DNA of 64,000 nucleotides from Naasia sp. SYSU D00057 (GCF_017916505.1 NZ_JAFMSZ010000001.1:1302001-1366000), one strand, 5' to 3'; counted from the first letter of the stretch, positions 49,130 through 58,656 are shown. The notes: generated by a model not told the origin, from the letters alone. Translations and numbers: made by a program.

Positions 49130-50230
49130 TCAGACGAGCCGGGTCATCCAGTCGTGGTGGTCGGGGCGGCGGCCGTACTGGATGTCGGTGAGCTCCTCGC
49201 GCAGCGACATCGTCAGCGCCCCGGCCGGGGCCGAGGCGTCGCCGATCTCGAAGTCGGGCGTCTTCAGCACCGCGACGGGCGTAATGACGGCCGCGGTGCC
49301 GCAGGCGAACACCTCGGTGATCTCCCCCGACGCGACGCCCTCGCGCCACTCGTCGATCGTCACCGGACGCTCCTCGACGGCGTGGCCGTGGTCGCGGGCG
49401 AGCTGGATGATCGAGTCGCGGGTGATGCCCTCGAGGATCGTGCCGCTCGTCGACGGGGTGATCAGGGCGCCGTCGTGGCGCACGAGGAACAGGTTCATGC
49501 CGCCCAGCTCCTCGATGTACTTCCCCTCGACCGAGTCGAGGAACAGCACCTGCTGGCAGCCGTGCTCGTACGCCTCGGCCTGGGGCAGCAGTGACGCGGC
49601 GTAGTTGCCGCCCGTCTTCGCAGCGCCCATCCCGCCGCGTCCCGCGCGGGTGTAGTCGGTCGACAGCCAGATGGAGACCGGCTTGATGCCGCCGTGGAAG
49701 TAGGCGCCGGCCGGGCTCGCGATGACCCGGTAGTCCACCTTCTGCGCCGAGCGGACGCCGAGGAAGCTCTCGCTCGCGTACATGAAGGGCCGCAGGTACA
49801 GGCTCGTCTCCGGGGCCGACGGCACCCAGGCGGCGTCGACGGCGACCAGCTGGCGGATCGACTCCACGAAGTCCTCGGTCGAGAGCTCCGGCAGGTTGAG
49901 GCGCTGGGCGGACCGCTGCAGGCGCAGGGCGTTCCGCTCCGGCCGGAACGTCCAGACGGATCCGTCCGCGTGCCGGTAGGCCTTCAGGCCCTCGAAGATC
50001 TCCTGCGCGTAGTGCAGCACCGACGCGGCAGGGTCCATCGGGATGGGCCCGTATGGCACGACCTCCGCGTCGTGCCAGCCGTGCTCGATGTCCCAGGTGA
50101 TCTGCACCATGTGGTCGGTGAAGTGCTTGCCGAAGCCGGGGTCGGCGAGGATCGCCTCGCGCTCGGCGTCGTCGCGGGCACGCTGCGAGGGCGTGGTGGT
50201 GAAGGCGAGGGGGAACTTCGTCGCGGTCAT
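49130..50230 (-). CDS. ilvE: Branched-chain amino acid aminotransferase
   Basis: 366 aa, class IV PLP enzyme. The PLP Lys is K205 in GAAKTGGNYAAS. Conserved parts include HYAQEIFEGLKAYRHADG, YLRPFMYASE and EELGGMNLFLV. It carries out the last transamination step for Leu, Ile and Val. It follows leuB by 15 bp, and the FAH-family gene follows by 65 bp, so the three probably form one operon. Confidence 0.95.
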   Translation of the reverse strand: MTATKFPLAFTTTPSQRARDDAEREAILADPGFGKHFTDHMVQITWDIEHGWHDAEVVPYGPIPMDPAASVLHYAQEIFEGLKAYRHADGSVWTFRPERNALRLQRSAQRLNLPELSTEDFVESIRQLVAVDAAWVPSAPETSLYLRPFMYASESFLGVRSAQKVDYRVIASPAGAYFHGGIKPVSIWLSTDYTRAGRGGMGAAKTGGNYAASLLPQAEAYEHGCQQVLFLDSVEGKYIEELGGMNLFLVRHDGALITPSTSGTILEGITRDSIIQLARDHGHAVEERPVTIDEWREGVASGEITEVFACGTAAVITPVAVLKTPDFEIGDASAPAGALTMSLREELTDIQYGRRPDHHDWMTRLV

Positions 50231-50245
50231 GTCGTGTCCAGTGGG

Positions 50246-51313
50246 CTAGTGGGTCGTGGGCGGCCGCAGCAGGGCCACGATCGCATCCCCCGTCTCGGAG
50301 GTGCGCCGCGGAGTCGCCTCGGCGGACCGGGCTTCCAGGTCGGCGGTCACCGCGGCCGACACCCGCGCCGCCGCGTCCCCATGACCGAGGTGGTCGAGGA
50401 GGAGCGCGACCGAGAGGATGGCCGCCGTCGGATCCGCCTTCTGCTGCCCGGCGATGTCGGGAGCGGAACCGTGAACCGGCTCGAACATCGAGGGGTGCGT
50501 TCCGTCCGGGTTGATGTTGCCGGAGGCCGCGAGACCGATGCCGCCGCTGATAGCGCCGGCCAAGTCGGTGAGGATGTCGCCGAAGAGGTTGTCCGTGACG
50601 ATCACGTCGAATCTAGCAGGGTCCGTCACGAGGAAGATCGTGGCCGCGTCGACGTGCAGGTAGTCGACGGACACCGACGGGAACTCGGCGGCGACCTGGT
50701 CCACGACCCGCTTCCAGAGCCCGCCCGCGTAGCTCAGCACGTTCGTCTTGTGCACGAGGGTGAGCTTCCGCCGCCGGCGCTCGGCGGCGCCGAACGCGTA
50801 GCGGACGAGCCGCTCGACGCCGAAGGCGGTGTTGAGGCTGACCTCGGTCGCGATCTCGGCCGGCGTGCCGACCCGGATGGAGCCGCCGTTGCCGACGTAG
50901 GGGCCCTCGGTGCCCTCGCGCACGACGACGAAGTCGACGTCGCCCGGGCGGGCGAGGGGCGAGACGACGCCCGGGTGCAGCACGGTGGGGCGCAGGTTGA
51001 CGTAGTGATCGAGCTCGAACCGCAGCTTCAGCAGCAGCCCCCGCTCGATGTTCGCGCCCGCGAGCCGCGGGTCGCCGGGCACTCCCCCGACCGCGCCGAG
51101 CAGGATCGCGTCGTGCCGCTTGATCGCCGCGAGCTCCTCGTCGGGCAGCACCTCGCCGGTCTCGAGGTAGCGCCCGGCACCGAGCCGGAACTCGGTCACG
51201 TCGACGGTGACGTCCTCGGGCAGCGCGACCTCGAGCACCTTGAGGGCTTCGGCGACGACCTCTGGGCCGATGCCGTCTCCCGGGATCGAGGCGAGGCGGA
51301 TGACGGCGGGCAT
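50246..51313 (-). CDS. leuB: 3-isopropylmalate dehydrogenase
   Basis: 355 aa from ATG at 51311-51313. Motifs [48 protein letters not shown], the catalytic Lys in [14 protein letters not shown] and metal Asp in [17 protein letters not shown], then [15 protein letters not shown], are complete. It oxidatively decarboxylates 3-isopropylmalate in Leu synthesis. It heads leuB-ilvE-FAH. Confidence 0.96.
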   Translation of the reverse strand: MPAVIRLASIPGDGIGPEVVAEALKVLEVALPEDVTVDVTEFRLGAGRYLETGEVLPDEELAAIKRHDAILLGAVGGVPGDPRLAGANIERGLLLKLRFELDHYVNLRPTVLHPGVVSPLARPGDVDFVVVREGTEGPYVGNGGSIRVGTPAEIATEVSLNTAFGVERLVRYAFGAAERRRRKLTLVHKTNVLSYAGGLWKRVVDQVAAEFPSVSVDYLHVDAATIFLVTDPARFDVIVTDNLFGDILTDLAGAISGGIGLAASGNINPDGTHPSMFEPVHGSAPDIAGQQKADPTAAILSVALLLDHLGHGDAAARVSAAVTADLEARSAEATPRRTSETGDAIVALLRPPTTH

Positions 51314-51421
51314 GGCACTCCGGGGATGTCGGCGGATCGGTTCCCTCACACTATCGCCCGTGCCAAGATGATCCCGGTCCGGGGAACCCTCCCCCGGCGA
51401 CGCTGAGCGGAAGGCGATCGG

Positions 51422-51670
51422 ATGAGCCTCGGTGCGGGAATCTTCCTCCTGGCGGTCGGCGCGATCCTCGCCTTCGCCGTGAACGTCGAGGTGCCGGGCA
51501 TCGACCTGACGGTCGTCGGCTACATCCTCATGATCGCCGGCGCGCTCGGCATCATCCTCGGCCTCGTGCTGATGTCCCGCCGCCGCCGCTCGGTCGCGAC
51601 GAGCCGCACCGCGGTGGACCCCGCGACGGGCGAGCGGCTGCGCCGCGACGTGCGCGACGACCTGCCCTGA
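51422..51670 (+). CDS. DUF6458-type small membrane protein
   Basis: 82 aa with two hydrophobic helices ([18 protein letters not shown] and [18 protein letters not shown]) joined by a [10 protein letters not shown] hairpin, then a basic tail. It resembles the actinobacterial DUF6458 family. It is followed 2 bp later by another small membrane-protein gene. Function unknown. Confidence 0.8.
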   Translation: MSLGAGIFLLAVGAILAFAVNVEVPGIDLTVVGYILMIAGALGIILGLVLMSRRRRSVATSRTAVDPATGERLRRDVRDDLP

Positions 51671-51672
51671 GG

Positions 51673-51990
51673 ATGTCCTCCGATCGGCCGCCGGACCGGA
51701 CTCCCGGAGGCGAGCACGGCTGGGGGCGCTTCGACGACGAGTCCTCTGGCGACGCGGGCCGCCCACCTGCCGAGGAGCCGTTCTACACGCTCGGCTTCGG
51801 CACCATGCTGTCCTCGGTCACGTGGATCGGGCTGCTCGGCGGCCCGATCCTCCTCGTCTGGGGCTCGGTCTGGCTCGGCCTGGGCCGCCCGCTCGGCTGG
51901 GCGCTCGTCCTCCTGGGCGTGCTGATCCTCGTCGCGACCATCGTGCCGATGGTGCGGAAGCTCCGCGCCCGCCGCCGCCCACCCCGGTGA
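51673..51990 (+). CDS. Small hypothetical membrane protein
   Basis: 105 aa. An acidic 35-residue N-terminus is followed by two helices ([20 protein letters not shown] and [20 protein letters not shown]) and an Arg-rich C-terminus ([12 protein letters not shown]-like). It starts 2 bp after the DUF6458 gene, so co-translated. The family A repeat array begins about 10 bp after its stop. Confidence 0.65.
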   Translation: MSSDRPPDRTPGGEHGWGRFDDESSGDAGRPPAEEPFYTLGFGTMLSSVTWIGLLGGPILLVWGSVWLGLGRPLGWALVLLGVLILVATIVPMVRKLRARRRPPR

Positions 51991-52001
51991 CCACCCCCGG
52001 T

Positions 52002-52237
52002 GATCGAGGAGCCGGCCGCAGGCGGCCCACCCCGGCGATTGAGGAGCCGGCCGCAGGCGCCCCACCCCGGCGATTGAGGAGCCGGCCGCAGGCCGGCGTC
52101 TCGAAATCACCCGACGTGCCTACGAACTCGACCCGGCATGGCTGAGTCCGAAGGCGAGGTCGGGTGATTTCGAGACGGGCCCTACGGGCCCTCCTCAATC
52201 ACCGGAAGGAAGGGAGCTCCTACTGGCCCTCGATCAC
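52002..52237. repeat. Palindromic repeat family A, locus 2 (35-bp tandem plus inverted unit)
   Basis: Three tandem units of 35 bp start at 52002, 52037 and 52072 (GATTGAGGAGCCGGCCGCAG type; the first has GATCGAGG). The third ends TCTCGAAATCACC. An inverted unit is at 52162-52202, and a partial CTCGATCACCGG ends near 52237. They are intergenic, between convergent genes. Confidence 0.82.
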
Positions 52238-52256
52238 CGGAGGTGGGAGAGACCGC

Positions 52257-53852
52257 TCAGGCGAGCTCGACCACGTCGATCTCGCGGAGCAGGTCCGCGT
52301 CGATCGCCGTGCGGATCTCCTCGAGGAGGTCGTCCGGGGCGGGGCCGTCGATGGTCAGGACGCTCAGCGCCTTGCCGCCCGCGGCCCGGCGCGCGATCTG
52401 CATGCCCGCGATGTTGATGCCGGCCTCGCCGAAGCGCTGGCCGTACACCGCGACGATGCCGGGGCGGTCCTGGTAGGTGAAGACGACGTGGTGCTCGGCG
52501 ATCGGGACCTCGACGTCGTAGCCGTTGATCTCGACGATCTTCTCGATCTGCTTCGTGCCGGTCAGCGTTCCGGACACGGACACCTGGGTGCCGTCGGCGA
52601 TCGCGCCGCGGATGGTGAGCACGTTGCGGTACTCCTCGGACACCGAGTCGGTGAGGAGGCGCACCTGGATCCCGCGCTGCTCGGCGAGCAGCGGCGCGTT
52701 GACGTAGGAGACGTTCTCGCTGACCACCCCGGCGAAGATGCCCTTGAGCGCCGCGAGCTTCAGCACGCTCACGTCGTAGTTCACGAGCTCTCCGCGCACC
52801 TCGACGTCGACGCTCGTGAGCGGGCCGTCGGCGAGGCCCGAGAACACCTGGCCCAGCTTCTCGATGAGCGGGATGCCGGGGCGCACGTACGGGTCGATGA
52901 CGCCGCCGGCGACGTTCACCGCGTCGGGCACGAGCTCGCCGGACAGGGCCAGGCGCACCGACTTGGCCACCGAGATGCCGGCCTTCTCCTGCGCCTCGTC
53001 AGTCGAGGCGCCGAGGTGCGGCGTGACGACGATGTTGTCGAGGCCGAGCAGCGGCGATCCGGTCGGCGGCTCGGAGACGAACACGTCGATGCCGGCGCCG
53101 GCGATCCGCTTCGCGGCGAGCGCCTCGTACAGGGCGGTCTCGTCGATGATGCCGCCGCGGCTCGCGTTGACGATGCGCAGCTCCGGCTTGGCCTTCGCGA
53201 ACATCTCGGAATCGATGAGACCGGTGGTCTCCGGCGTCTTCGGGATGTGGATGGTGATGAAGTCGCTCTGCGCGACGAGGTCCTCGAGGCTCAGCAGCTG
53301 CACGCCGAGCTGCTGGGCGCGGGTCGGGGTCACGTAGGGGTCGTAGGCGACGAGGGTTGCGCCGAAGCCGGCAAGGCGCTGCGCGACGAGGGTGCCGATG
53401 CGGCCGAGGCCGACGATCCCGATCGTCTTCTCGTAGAGCTCGACGCCGGTGTACCGGCTGCGCTTCCACTCCCCCGCCTTGAGCGACGAGTTGGCGTCCG
53501 GGATGTGCCGGGCCAGCGCGAGCAGGTGGCCGATCGCGAGCTCGGCGGCGGAGACGACGTTCGAGGTCGGCGCGTTGACCACCATCACGCCGGCGGCCGT
53601 GGCGGCCGGGATGTCGACGTTGTCGAGTCCCACGCCGGCGCGGGCGACGACCTTGAGGTTCGGGGCCGCGGCGATCGCCTCGGCATCCACCTTCGTGGCG
53701 GACCGCACCAGCACGGCGCTGGCATCGGCGAGCGCGGCGAGCAGCGCGGGCCGGTCGGTGCCGTCGACGTTGCGGATCTCGAAGTCGGGCCCGAGGGCGT
53801 CGACCGTCGCGGGCGAGAGTTCTTCGGCGATCAGGACGATCGGCTTGCTCAC
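52257..53852 (-). CDS. serA: D-3-phosphoglycerate dehydrogenase
   Basis: 531 aa from GTG 53850-53852. GAAGGA lies 7 bp upstream; the GTG two codons earlier is too close to it. The NAD loop GIVGLGRIGTLVAQRL and the catalytic Arg (VNASRGGIIDE), Glu and His (VTPHLGASTDEAQ) are intact. The C-terminal extension holds the intervening ASB domain and an ACT domain (VVFTYQDRPGIVAVYG), as in the long mycobacterial-type enzyme inhibited by serine. It catalyses the first step of serine synthesis. Confidence 0.96.
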   Translation of the reverse strand: MSKPIVLIAEELSPATVDALGPDFEIRNVDGTDRPALLAALADASAVLVRSATKVDAEAIAAAPNLKVVARAGVGLDNVDIPAATAAGVMVVNAPTSNVVSAAELAIGHLLALARHIPDANSSLKAGEWKRSRYTGVELYEKTIGIVGLGRIGTLVAQRLAGFGATLVAYDPYVTPTRAQQLGVQLLSLEDLVAQSDFITIHIPKTPETTGLIDSEMFAKAKPELRIVNASRGGIIDETALYEALAAKRIAGAGIDVFVSEPPTGSPLLGLDNIVVTPHLGASTDEAQEKAGISVAKSVRLALSGELVPDAVNVAGGVIDPYVRPGIPLIEKLGQVFSGLADGPLTSVDVEVRGELVNYDVSVLKLAALKGIFAGVVSENVSYVNAPLLAEQRGIQVRLLTDSVSEEYRNVLTIRGAIADGTQVSVSGTLTGTKQIEKIVEINGYDVEVPIAEHHVVFTYQDRPGIVAVYGQRFGEAGINIAGMQIARRAAGGKALSVLTIDGPAPDDLLEEIRTAIDADLLREIDVVELA

Positions 53853-53985
53853 AGGCACATCCTTCGGAGGGGCGGCACAAACACGACGATCCTAGCGATC
53901 GGGCTTCCCGGCCCCGTTCACAGGTTTCCCCGGGTGACGTCACGGAACCCGCTCAGCGTGCCGCCGGTTACGCTCGGATCGACCC

Positions 53986-54090
53986 CAAGGGGAGTACTTC
54001 ACCAACGGCGGACCGTCACTACGGACACGGTCCCGGCCCGCCGGCCCTCGCGGCGAAGGAGACCTTGACTCGCAAGATCGAGCCAAGGAG
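53986..54090 (+). promoter_or_regulatory. yybP-ykoY (manganese) riboswitch with translational switch
   Basis: The aptamer opens CAAGGGGAGTACTTC (53986) and closes GAAGGAGACCTTG (to 54067), the yybP-ykoY consensus ends. Strand CCTTG (54063-54067) can pair with CAAGG at 53986-53990 (P1). It can also form a hairpin with CAAGG at 54084-54088, which contains the terC ribosome-binding site; that stem is extended by CTCG/CGAG. Metal binding should favour P1 and free the site. The family assignment is from consensus memory. Confidence 0.8.
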
Positions 54091-54094
54091 ATCC

Positions 54095-55219
54095 GTGAAC
54101 GTCAGCGCCCTCGTCTGGATCGTGACCCTCGCCGTCACCGTCGTCTTCTTCGTGTGGGAGTTCTTCAGCCACGTCCGGCGCCCGCACGAGCCGAGCATCG
54201 GGGAGTCGGCCCGCTGGTCGGCCTTCTACATCGGCCTCGCCCTCCTGTTCGGGGTCGGCGTGGGCGTCGTCAGCGGGTGGGAGTACGGCGGCCAGTACTT
54301 CGCCGGCTACCTCACCGAGAAGGCCCTGTCCGTCGACAACCTGTTCGTCTTCCTCCTCGTGATGACCTCGTTCGCGGTGCCGAAGGCGTACCAGCAGAAG
54401 GTGCTGCTCATCGGCATCGTGATCGCGCTGATCATGCGCGGCGCGTTCATCGCCGTGGGCGCCGCGCTGATCGCCAACTTCTCGTGGATCTTCTACCTGT
54501 TCGGCGCCCTGCTGCTGGTGCTCGCCGCCCAGCAGCTGCGGGGCTCGCACGGCGGGAACGCCGCCGACAACGCGGTCGTCCGCCTCGCCCGGCGGGTGCT
54601 CCCGGTCACCGACGAGTACCACGGCGACCGCCTCACCGTCCGGCTGGACGGGCGTCGCCTCGTGACGCCGATGTTCCTCACCGTGGTCGCGGTCGGCGTC
54701 ATCGACCTCGTGTTCGCTGTCGATTCCATCCCCGCGATCTACGGGCTCACCGAGGAGGCGTACCTCGTCTTCACCGCGAACGCGTTCGCGCTGATGGGGC
54801 TCCGCCAGCTGTACTTCCTGCTCGGCGGACTCATGGAGCGGCTCGTGTTCCTCTCGCAGGGGCTCGCCGTGATCCTCGGCTTCATCGGGGTGAAGCTGCT
54901 GCTGCACGCGCTGCACGTCAACGAGGTGCCCTTCATCAACGGCGGCGAGCCGCTGCTCTGGGTGCCGGAGATCCCGACCTGGCTGTCGCTCGTCGTCATC
55001 GCGGCGACGGTGGCCGTGGCGACCGTCGCGAGCCTCGCCGTCACCCGGGGACGCTCCTCGGGGGTCTCCGGGGTGTCCGGGCACTCTGCGGCCGCGCACG
55101 CCGACGCCGCGGTCGCCGACGGCCGGCACTCTGACGTGGCGGTAACGAATCAAGGAGGAACGGCCGCGTCGGACACCGCGCATGCGGATCGGGGCCGATC
55201 GGACGCCGAAACTCCTTGA
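54095..55219 (+). CDS. TerC-family membrane protein, likely Mn2+ exporter
   Basis: 374 aa from GTG 54095, which has AAGGAG 4 bp upstream; TTG 54065 lies in the riboswitch. It has about nine membrane helices. TerC signatures are YLTEKALSVDNLFVFLLVM and VVAVGVIDLVFAVDSIPAIYG, with acidic metal-binding residues in the membrane. The riboswitch upstream supports a role in manganese export. The last 26 codons, from VTNQGG to AETP, are encoded by a family B repeat, so the native C-terminus has probably been replaced. Confidence 0.92.
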   Translation: MNVSALVWIVTLAVTVVFFVWEFFSHVRRPHEPSIGESARWSAFYIGLALLFGVGVGVVSGWEYGGQYFAGYLTEKALSVDNLFVFLLVMTSFAVPKAYQQKVLLIGIVIALIMRGAFIAVGAALIANFSWIFYLFGALLLVLAAQQLRGSHGGNAADNAVVRLARRVLPVTDEYHGDRLTVRLDGRRLVTPMFLTVVAVGVIDLVFAVDSIPAIYGLTEEAYLVFTANAFALMGLRQLYFLLGGLMERLVFLSQGLAVILGFIGVKLLLHALHVNEVPFINGGEPLLWVPEIPTWLSLVVIAATVAVATVASLAVTRGRSSGVSGVSGHSAAAHADAAVADGRHSDVAVTNQGGTAASDTAHADRGRSDAETP

Positions 55220-55227
55220 TTCGTCAC
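55142..55227. repeat. Palindromic repeat family B, copy 2 (86 bp), inside the terC 3' end
   Basis: It starts GTAACGAATCAAGGAG and ends CTCCTTGATTCGTCAC, with core GCATGC-G-GATCG. It matches the 85-bp copy at 39821-39905 in length, ends and core. The terC stop codon lies inside it. Confidence 0.78.
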
Positions 55228-55256
55228 CCCCGGCTCCGGCTCCGGCCGGCCGGGAC

Positions 55257-56447
55257 TCAGGCGGCGAGGGCGCTCACCGTCTGGCGGGCGATCTCCAGCT
55301 CCTCGTTGGTGGGCAGCACGAGCACCGCCGTGCGAGACGCGTCCGTCGAGATGCGGCGCTCGCCGCGCTCCGCGGATGCGTTCCGCTCGGCGTCGATCTC
55401 GATCCCGAGGCCCTCGAGACCGGCGAGGGACCGCTCGCGGATGAGCGGCGAGTTCTCCCCCACCCCCGCGGTGAAGACGATCGCGTCCGCACCGCCGAGG
55501 ACGGCGAGGTAGGCGCCGACGTAGTGCTTGATGCGGTGGCAGTAGACGTCGAGGGCGACCTGCGCCGCTTCGTCCCCCGCGTCCGCGTTGCGGCGCACGT
55601 CGCGCAGGTCGGCGGAGCCGGTGAGCCCCTTCAGGCCGCTGCGCCGGTTGAGCAGGTCGTCGAGCTCGTCCAGGCCGAGTCCGCCGAACCGGGCGAGCTG
55701 GAAGACGACGGCCGGGTCGAGGTCGCCGGACCGGGTGCCCATCACGAGCCCCTGCAGAGGCGTGAAGCCCATGGAGGTGTCGACCGACTCGCCGCCCCGC
55801 ACCGCGCACGCGCTCGCGCCGTTGCCGAGGTGGAGCACGATGGTCCGCGTCTCCTCGAGCGGCGTGCCGAGGAACGCGGCCGCCTTCTCCGAGACGTACT
55901 TGTGGGAGGTGCCGTGGAAGCCGTACCGGCGGATCCGGTACTTCTCCGCGACCGCGGCGTCGATCGCGTAGGTGTAGGCCTCGGGCGGCATCGTCTGGTG
56001 GAACGCCGTGTCGAAGATGGCGACGTGCGGCACGTCCGGGAAGGCGGCGAGCGCCGCACGGATCCCCGCCAGGTTGGCGGGATTGTGCAGCGGCGCGTAC
56101 TCGGCGAGCTCGTCGATGTCCTTCTCGACCTGCGGCGTGACAAGCGTCGGCGCGAAGAACCGCGCCCCGCCGTGCACGACGCGGTGGCCGACCGCCGTGA
56201 CCAGGCCGGCGAGCCCGGTGGGCCCGTGCTCCTCGAAGGCGCGGGTCATCGCGTCGAACGCGGCGCCGTGGTCGGGCAGGGCGGGCTCCATGGTCCACTC
56301 GCCGTCGGGGGTCGTGTGCGTGGCGACGCCCTGCACCTGCCCGATCCGCTCGAGGAGGCCCTTCGCGAGCACCTCCTCGGTGTCGGTCTCGATGAGCTGG
56401 TACTTGAGGGACGACGAGCCGCTGTTGACGACGAGGACGGCGGTCAT
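55257..56447 (-). CDS. ackA: Acetate kinase
   Basis: 396 aa from ATG 56445-56447. N-terminal VLVVNSGSSSLKYQLIE, then GHRVVHGGARF, DTAFHQTMP, the RYGFHGTSHKYVSEKA segment, LGNGASACAVRGGESVDTSMG and FTAGVGENSPLIRERSL are complete ASKHA acetate-kinase motifs. It converts acetyl phosphate and ADP to acetate and ATP. It overlaps the pta stop by 4 bp, forming the usual pta-ackA operon. Confidence 0.97.
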   Translation of the reverse strand: MTAVLVVNSGSSSLKYQLIETDTEEVLAKGLLERIGQVQGVATHTTPDGEWTMEPALPDHGAAFDAMTRAFEEHGPTGLAGLVTAVGHRVVHGGARFFAPTLVTPQVEKDIDELAEYAPLHNPANLAGIRAALAAFPDVPHVAIFDTAFHQTMPPEAYTYAIDAAVAEKYRIRRYGFHGTSHKYVSEKAAAFLGTPLEETRTIVLHLGNGASACAVRGGESVDTSMGFTPLQGLVMGTRSGDLDPAVVFQLARFGGLGLDELDDLLNRRSGLKGLTGSADLRDVRRNADAGDEAAQVALDVYCHRIKHYVGAYLAVLGGADAIVFTAGVGENSPLIRERSLAGLEGLGIEIDAERNASAERGERRISTDASRTAVLVLPTNEELEIARQTVSALAA

Positions 56448-58570
56448 GCGCGGGCCTGGCCGGCCTGGATGGCGGTGATCGCGACCGTGTTGACGATGTC
56501 CTGCACGAGGGCGCCGCGGGAGAGGTCGTTGACCGGCTTGTTGAGGCCCTGCAGGATCGGCCCGATCGCGACGGCACCGGCGCTGCGCTGCACCGCCTTG
56601 TACGTGTTGTTGCCGGTGTTGAGGTCGGGGAAGATGAACACGGTGGCGTACCCGGCCACCGCCGAGTTCGGCAGCTTGGTGCGGGCGACCGCGACGTCGG
56701 CGGCCGCGTCGTACTGGATCGGCCCCTCCACCGGCAGGTCGGACCGGCGGGAGCGCACGAGCTTCGTGGCGTTGCGGACCTTCTCGACGTCCGCCCCCTC
56801 GCCGGACTGGCCCGTCGAGTAGGAGAGCATCGCGACGCGGGGCTCGATCCCGAACTGGCTCGCGGTGACGGCGGAGGACAGCGCGATGTCGGCGAGCTGC
56901 TCGCTGGTGGGGTCGGGGATGACGGCGCAGTCGCCGTAGACGAGCACGCGGTCGGCGAGCGCCATGAGGAACACGCTCGACACGACCGAGACGCCCGGCT
57001 TGGTGCGGATGATCTCGAACGAGGGCCGGATGGTGTGCGCCGTCGTGTGCACCGCGCCCGACACCATGCCGTCGGCGAGGCCGAGGTGCACCATCATCGT
57101 GCCGAAGTAGGACACGTCGACGACCACGTCGCGGGCCGCCTCGAGCGTCACGCCCTTGTGGGCGCGCAGGCGCGCGTACTCCTCGGCGAACCGCTCCCGC
57201 AGCTCGGCGCCGTGCGGGTCGAGGATCTCGGCGCCCGTGATGTCGGCCCCGACCGCGCTGGCGCGGGCACGGATGTCCGCCTCGTCGCCGAGCAGCGTGA
57301 GCCGGGCGACGCCCCGGCGCAGGAGCCGGTCCGCGGCGAGCAGGATGCGGTCCTCCTCCCCCTCCGGCAGCACGATGTGGGCCTTCGCGGCACGCGCCTG
57401 CTCGAGCAGCTGGTGCTCGAACATCAGCGGCGTGACGACGCCGGTGTGCGGCACGGCGAGCAGCTCGAGGAGGGCGGCGCGGTCGACCGACTCCTCGAAC
57501 AGGGCGAGCGCCTGGTCGTACTTGGCGCTCGACTCCGCCGCGAGCCGGCCGCGGCTCCTGGTGACGCGCACGGTCGTGTCGTAGGTGCCGAGCGGCGTCG
57601 ACACGATCGGCAGCGTCACCTCGATGCCGGCCAGCAGGCGCTGGATCTGCTCGGGAAGCTCGAAGCCGCCGTTGAGCAGGATGCCCGCGAGCGACGGGAA
57701 GGTGCCCGACGTCTGCGCGAGGAGCGCGGCGATGAGCACCTCGACCCGGTCGCCGGGCACGATCACGACGGCGCCCTCGGTGAGGCGCGGCAGGACGTTG
57801 ACCATCGACATGCCCGCGACCACGACGCCGAAGACGGGGCGCTGCAGCATCGCGGCGTCGCCCTGCACGAGGGTTCCGCCGGTCGCGGCGAGCAGGTTCT
57901 GCATGGTGGGCGCGACGAGCAGGGGGTCCTCGGGGATCGCCCAGACCGGGACCGCGTCGTCGTGCAGCGTGAGCCCGATTGTGAACCGGACGGCCGAGAC
58001 GATCGCCGGGTCGACGCGGTTGGCGACGACCGCGAGGAGGGACGCGTGCTCCGCCTTGAGCTCGCCGACCGCGACCTCGGCGAGCTGCGCGAGCTCGTCG
58101 GCGGTGCGGGCGGTGCCGCCGCCGAACCGGTCCTGGCCGCCGCTGGCGCTGCGCCCGCCGAGCACCAGCAGGACGGGCGCACCCAGGTTCGCGGCGACGC
58201 GCGCGTTGAAGGACAGCTCGGTGGGGCTGCCGACGTCGGTGTAGTCGGAGCCGAGGATCACGACCGCCGAGCACTGCTCCTCGACCGCCTTGTACCGGTC
58301 GAGGATGCGGGCGAGCGCGGCGTCCGGGTCCGCGTGCACGTCGTCGTAGGTGACGCCGATGCACTCGTCGTAGCCGAGGTCGACGCCGTCGTGCTCGAGC
58401 AGCAGCTCGAGCACGTAGTCCCGCTCGCTGACGGAGCGCGCGACCGGGCGGAACACCCCGACCCGGTCCACCTCCCTCAGCAGGGTGTCGAGAACGCCCA
58501 GGGCGACCGTCGACTTGCCGGTGTCGCCTTCAGCGGAGGCGACGTAGACGCTCTTGGTCTCGATAGGCAC
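56444..58570 (-). CDS. pta: Phosphate acetyltransferase, long form
   Basis: 708 aa. The N-terminal P-loop-like domain starts VYVASAEGDTGKSTVALGVL, followed by a DRTGG-type domain near FGVVVAGMSMVNVLPRLTEGAVVIVPGDR. The catalytic phosphotransacetylase domain covers about residues 385-700 (HIVLPEGEEDRILLAADRLL; VHTTAHTIRPSFEII; VFIFPDLNTGNNTYKAVQRS). It interconverts acetyl-CoA and acetyl phosphate. The long N-terminal form is allosterically regulated in enterobacteria. It is coupled to ackA. Confidence 0.96.
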   Translation of the reverse strand: MPIETKSVYVASAEGDTGKSTVALGVLDTLLREVDRVGVFRPVARSVSERDYVLELLLEHDGVDLGYDECIGVTYDDVHADPDAALARILDRYKAVEEQCSAVVILGSDYTDVGSPTELSFNARVAANLGAPVLLVLGGRSASGGQDRFGGGTARTADELAQLAEVAVGELKAEHASLLAVVANRVDPAIVSAVRFTIGLTLHDDAVPVWAIPEDPLLVAPTMQNLLAATGGTLVQGDAAMLQRPVFGVVVAGMSMVNVLPRLTEGAVVIVPGDRVEVLIAALLAQTSGTFPSLAGILLNGGFELPEQIQRLLAGIEVTLPIVSTPLGTYDTTVRVTRSRGRLAAESSAKYDQALALFEESVDRAALLELLAVPHTGVVTPLMFEHQLLEQARAAKAHIVLPEGEEDRILLAADRLLRRGVARLTLLGDEADIRARASAVGADITGAEILDPHGAELRERFAEEYARLRAHKGVTLEAARDVVVDVSYFGTMMVHLGLADGMVSGAVHTTAHTIRPSFEIIRTKPGVSVVSSVFLMALADRVLVYGDCAVIPDPTSEQLADIALSSAVTASQFGIEPRVAMLSYSTGQSGEGADVEKVRNATKLVRSRRSDLPVEGPIQYDAAADVAVARTKLPNSAVAGYATVFIFPDLNTGNNTYKAVQRSAGAVAIGPILQGLNKPVNDLSRGALVQDIVNTVAITAIQAGQARA

Positions 58571-58618
58571 GGGCCGATTCTAGGGAGCGCGTGTGAACGG
58601 CGGCCGGGAGCGGCCGGG

Positions 58619-58656
58619 GCGACATCCGGCAACGGTGTCCGCTTGCCGGATGTCGC
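58619..58656 (-). terminator. Perfect 14-bp hairpin between osmC-like gene and pta
   Basis: GCGACATCCGGCAA (58619-58632) and TTGCCGGATGTCGC (58643-58656) are perfect complements around a 10-nt loop. It lies between the OsmC-family stop and the pta start, both reverse strand, so it can terminate or separate the two units. No T run is present. Confidence 0.6.

Noticed and set aside
52002-52106. Regular 35-bp repeats considered as a CRISPR array
   Set aside because: Units are contiguous without variable spacers and belong to a palindromic family seen elsewhere; no cas genes are near.
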